Shown here: one piece after another, positions 33,684 through 35,820 of the stretch | How positions within the stretch are numbered: the first letter of the stretch is position 1 | Layout: the number at the start of each line of letters is the position of its first letter | Assembly (NCBI GenBank): GCA_015232535.1 | Contig: JADFZM010000009.1 | Span: forward strand, 1-35,820 | Origin: Candidatus Omnitrophota bacterium | GTDB taxonomy: Bacteria; Omnitrophota; Gorgyraeia; Zapsychrales; Zapsychraceae | Direction of reading: 5' to 3' | Length of the DNA stretch: 35,820 nt | The notes under the pieces: model-generated | Databases searched by the model: none | What the model saw: only the letters and a program-made list of their open reading frames with translations | Told to the model about the DNA's origin: nothing | Position numbers and translations under genes: made by a program

Positions 33684-34501
33684 TGCCTAATTACAAGCGA
33701 GCCAACCGGAAACCACGAGCAAAAAAGCACCTCGGGCAGAATTTCCTGATAAATAAACATATAATTGACCGCATAATAACTTCCTGCGAATTAAAGCCGT
33801 CGGAAACCATCCTTGAGATCGGCCCCGGCCTCGGGGCTCTGACAAAAGAGCTATCGCTTAGGGCGCAGAAAGTCATCGCCGTAGAGAAAGACCGCGGTCT
33901 TTCACAAAGGCTTAAAGAACAATTTATTGGCAAAAACGTCGAAACAATCGAAGAAGATATCCTTAAGTTTTCTTTTTCTCGCCTTCCACCGCAAACAAGA
34001 ATAATTGCCAATTTGCCATACTATATAACTACCCCGATAATCGAGAAGATAATTAGCGAAAGGGATAATATCCGGGATTGTTTTTTGACGGTACAGCTTG
34101 AGGTAGGAGAGAGGATAACCGCCCCTCCCGGCTCTAAGGAATACGGGTCATTGACATTATTCGTTAATTATTTTACCTCCCCTAAAATGCTTTTTAAGAT
34201 CACCAACACCGCTTTTTCCCCGGTTCCCAAAGTGCAATCCTGTTTTATATATTTAGATATGAAAAAATCAAAGGAAGGAATGGTTGAAGACGAAGATTTT
34301 CTCTTTAAGATAATACACAGTGCCTTTCAGCAGCGGAGGAAAACAATACTCAATTCTCTTTCTTCTTTGATTGAAAAAAAAGATTTGCAAAAGATTTTAT
34401 CAACTGCCGGAATACGGGAAAACCTCCGGGCGGAAAACTTGAGCATGGAAGATTTTATTAATTTATACGGGCAAATCAAGATGAAAATCCCGTGCGGATA
34501 A
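33683..34501 (+). CDS. rsmA: 16S rRNA dimethyladenosine methyltransferase RsmA/KsgA
   Basis: The 272-residue SAM-dependent enzyme dimethylates A1518 and A1519 of 16S rRNA. It has the family start KKHLGQNFL, SAM motif I EIGPGLGALTKEL, the acidic VEKD end, motif IV NLPYYI, and the late segment VPKVQSCFIYL. A C-terminal helical domain ends the protein. The ATG shares one base with the pdxA stop. It ends the + strand series and faces a convergent PilZ gene 15 bp away. Confidence 0.96.
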   Translation: MPNYKRANRKPRAKKHLGQNFLINKHIIDRIITSCELKPSETILEIGPGLGALTKELSLRAQKVIAVEKDRGLSQRLKEQFIGKNVETIEEDILKFSFSRLPPQTRIIANLPYYITTPIIEKIISERDNIRDCFLTVQLEVGERITAPPGSKEYGSLTLFVNYFTSPKMLFKITNTAFSPVPKVQSCFIYLDMKKSKEGMVEDEDFLFKIIHSAFQQRRKTILNSLSSLIEKKDLQKILSTAGIRENLRAENLSMEDFINLYGQIKMKIPCG

Positions 34502-34516
34502 GAAAAATTAGCGGCT

Positions 34517-34921
34517 TTAAGTGCTGTCCCAACCCCGAAACCAGTGCTCAACAAGCTTCTTTTTGTCCAAGGCAAAAGCGAAGGAAAGAAGCAACTCCTG
34601 ATTCTCGGGTGTCATATTAGTAAAATGAACTCCCGTAGAATATCTTGCCTTTTCACGCTTTGACCAGCAAACATATCCGTCCACCTCAAAAGCTTGATCT
34701 TCGGAAAGAAAAACTTTAAGATGGACTTTCTGGTTTGTTATTACTTCTTTATTACTCTCGAGGCAGGCACCAGCGCAGCTCATATCACGGGTAAAAGCTT
34801 CGCGGTATAGATCAGCAGGGTCAAGGCAATGAAACATTACACGGTTCTTTACCTCCCAGCGGGGTAAATACCTTCGGTCTGACGCATTCGGTTTGGGTTT
34901 TTCATCAAAATAAGGCGTCAT
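34517..34921 (-). CDS. PilZ-domain protein, probable cyclic di-GMP binder
   Basis: The 134-residue protein consists of one PilZ domain. The c-di-GMP motifs are RxxxR (R18-YLP-R22, in RRYLPRWEV) and DxSxxG (DMSCAG, near residue 46), both complete. VHFTNMTPE near the end is also typical. A GGAG ribosome binding site lies 6 nt before the ATG. It is the only confident gene on the minus strand, and it stands convergent to rsmA. It may regulate the pilus cluster about 20 kb away, which is inference. The leader is unusual (see the hairpin upstream). Confidence 0.93.
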   Translation of the reverse strand: MTPYFDEKPKPNASDRRYLPRWEVKNRVMFHCLDPADLYREAFTRDMSCAGACLESNKEVITNQKVHLKVFLSEDQAFEVDGYVCWSKREKARYSTGVHFTNMTPENQELLLSFAFALDKKKLVEHWFRGWDST

Positions 34922-34950
34922 AATGATCTCCGCATCTTGGGGAAGCGCAT

Positions 34951-34994
34951 AAAAAAAGCCACTTAAACTTCGTGAGGCTGAAGTTTCCGTGGCT
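34951..34994 (-). terminator. Terminator-like hairpin in the leader of the PilZ gene
   Basis: On the minus strand, AGCCAC-GG-AAACTTC pairs with GAAGTTT-AA-GTGGCT around an 8-nt loop, then seven U follow. The hairpin begins at the predicted transcription start and ends about 30 nt before the PilZ ATG. Transcription would stop after about 44 nt unless the terminator is overcome. On the + strand it could also close transcripts, but the T tract there is weak. Confidence 0.75.
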
Positions 34995-35000
34995 GATTAA

Positions 35001-35029
35001 AATATATCACTTTCTTTTGCTTAGCGCAA
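35001..35029 (-). promoter_or_regulatory. Promoter of the PilZ gene
   Basis: On the minus strand TTGCGC (35029-35024) and TATATT (35006-35001) are separated by 17 bp. The expected start is near 34994, the first base of the terminator-like hairpin. Confidence 0.55.
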
Positions 35030-35109
35030 GGACTATTATTGCAATTATTGCAATAAATAATTTAAGAGTAAAATTCGATAAATTTTAAATAATCTCCTTT
35101 CAATAAGCG

Positions 35110-35115
35110 TATAAT
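35110..35115 (+). promoter_or_regulatory. -10 box before the 52-residue gene
   Basis: A perfect TATAAT lies 45 bp upstream of the ATG at 35161. No good -35 element is seen at the right distance. Confidence 0.4.
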
Positions 35116-35160
35116 AATTGATAAGAGCATACCTACGACGAAAACTTGAAAGGAGCGGAA

Positions 35161-35319
35161 ATGAAAAATATCGGCAAGAAACCGGTTAAGATCTTTAAGA
35201 TCCGCAACAGAAAAGGTTATGCCGCTATCTGCGATGGCAACCTGACCGAGGGCCGAACCCCAATTCAGGCTTTTGACAGGATGCTCAAAGCGGTTAAAAG
35301 GATCTCTAAGAAGAACTAG
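35161..35319 (+). CDS. 52-residue basic protein, possibly HicB/UPF0150-like
   Basis: The ATG follows a strong AAAGGAGCGG ribosome binding site, and the frame runs 52 codons to TAG. The product is basic, and its pattern, KIFKIRNRKGYAAICDGNLTE then GRTPIQAFDRMLKAVKRI (split), resembles the short beta-beta-beta-alpha core of HicB/UPF0150-like domains (YxAxC...TEGxTxxEAxxxxxxAv). This resemblance is weak, and no HicA toxin gene is adjacent. It may be a small housekeeping or nucleic-acid-binding protein. The nearest neighbour is the bTHX gene 133 bp downstream. Confidence 0.65.
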   Translation: MKNIGKKPVKIFKIRNRKGYAAICDGNLTEGRTPIQAFDRMLKAVKRISKKN

Positions 35320-35379
35320 CTCTGGTTCAAGGTTTCTATTATTTATTATTAACCAATTAAGAAAAGAACATTTTAAATC

Positions 35380-35407
35380 TTGAATAATCAGATTTTTTTG
35401 TTATAAA
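35380..35407 (+). promoter_or_regulatory. Promoter of the bTHX gene
   Basis: TTGAAT (35380-35385) and TATAAA (35402-35407) lie 16 bp apart. The predicted start near 35414 leaves a leader of about 39 nt, which contains the AAGGAG ribosome binding site. Confidence 0.65.
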
Positions 35408-35452
35408 TGAATAAACGCAATCATAAAACTTTAATAATCAAAAAGGAGCAGT

Positions 35453-35536
35453 ATGGGAAAAGGCGACAGAAGGACAAAAAGAGGCAAGCTTTTCCGCGGG
35501 ACACACGGTAAAATGCACCCGACAAAAAGAAAATAG
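35453..35536 (+). CDS. 30S ribosomal protein bTHX
   Basis: This 27-residue, very basic protein reads [12 protein letters not shown] then [15 protein letters not shown], matching bTHX, the smallest 30S protein, known from Thermus and many other bacteria. It fills a cavity at the top of the 30S head and stabilises RNA there. The ATG follows an AAAAAGGAG ribosome binding site and its own promoter. The gene is short and easily missed by automatic gene calling. Confidence 0.92.
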   Translation: MGKGDRRTKRGKLFRGTHGKMHPTKRK

Positions 35537-35820
35537 GACAGGTATTCTAAGTATCGCTTTGTATTATTTGGCTTTTTTTCCTTTAAGTGCTATAACTCGT
35601 TAGCTCCATATGACCTCCTGTTTTTTGTTTGTTTCTCACTCACAAATTAACAGTATTTTGGTCTTTGGAGCTTTTTTCTTTTTTTGTCTCACTTAATGTT
35701 ACAATCTTTCGAATATTTTTCTTGCCATAAAAATCCTTGAATTTATAGCATTAGCCGGTATACTTAATTAGGAGGCGGTTTCACTTATAGCGCTATATGG
35801 AGCGAAAACTTAAACCTATC
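35537..35820. other. Gene-free tail with a promoter and possible start of a further gene
   Basis: No full gene is visible in these 284 bp. TTGAAT (35737-35742) and TATACT (35759-35764), 16 bp apart, form a likely + strand promoter. TATAGCGCTATA (35786-35797) is a perfect 12-bp palindrome just after it. An ATG at 35797 opens a frame that runs to the window end (8 codons), but the nearest AGGAGG at 35770 is too far from it to be its ribosome binding site. Confidence 0.35.

Noticed and set aside
35582-35620. Minus-strand 8-codon frame with AGGAGG and ATG at 35609
   Set aside because: The frame stops after eight codons, the spacing is only 4 nt, and nothing continues it; insufficient for a gene.

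Overview
The window reads as bacterial chromosome from a Gram-negative lineage. It has an ExbB/ExbD-type inner-membrane pair, an outer-membrane secretin, a SurA-like periplasmic chaperone and an Sec-dependent TPR protein. Moderate A+T, the gene set and the order of the blocks (pilM-N/O/P/Q/B/C plus pilins; recA-recX-alaS; yajC-secDF-mfd-surA-pdxA-ksgA; bTHX) suggest an uncultured PVC-type lineage such as Candidatus Omnitrophota. That placement is inference from style, not a database match. Nearly all genes lie on the + strand; the only well-supported minus-strand gene is a PilZ protein.

Layout. (1) 106-4752: a large TPR protein, an ExbB/TolQ-like and an ExbD/TolR-like protein, a small TonB/TolA-position membrane protein, a membrane zinc-ribbon protein and a PilX-like protein. 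(2) 5213-15208: a small helix-turn-helix protein followed by a type IV pilus/type II secretion-like machine (PilM-PilN fusion, PilO, PilP, secretin, PilB ATPase, PilC platform), a structured RNA leader with an intrinsic terminator, the major pilin and three minor pilin-like proteins. (3) 15300-16164: tRNA-Ala(CGC) and RsmE. (4) 16272-26335: a consensus promoter driving recA-recX-alaS, followed in the same orientation by hisD-hisB-hisH-hisA-hisF-hisI and trpE. (5) 26336-27040: a non-coding stretch with six exact 88-bp tandem units plus a partial seventh, ending beside the ribosome binding site of rpsP. (6) 27041-34501: rpsP, yajC, fused secDF, a doubly shortened mfd, a surA-like gene, pdxA and ksgA, tightly packed. 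(7) 34517-35820: a minus-strand PilZ gene behind its own promoter and terminator hairpin, a 52-residue protein, ribosomal protein bTHX and a gene-free tail.

How the parts fit. Regions 1 and 2 form an envelope module: a TPR/Exb-like complex, a pilus machine and, some 20 kb away, a PilZ protein that could sense cyclic di-GMP. Region 4 joins DNA repair, alanyl-tRNA synthesis and two amino-acid pathways on one strand. Region 6 links protein export, envelope folding and ribosome maturation.

The most notable observations are the 88-bp repeat array against rpsP, the switch-like leader before the major pilin, the promoter-hairpin-U-tract leader of the PilZ gene, an ExbD-like protein whose usual membrane aspartate is asparagine, a 630-residue Mfd lacking both terminal regions, two promoters whose predicted transcription starts coincide with start codons, an eight-G tract at the secretin ribosome binding site, and a tRNA-Ala with C at position 33.
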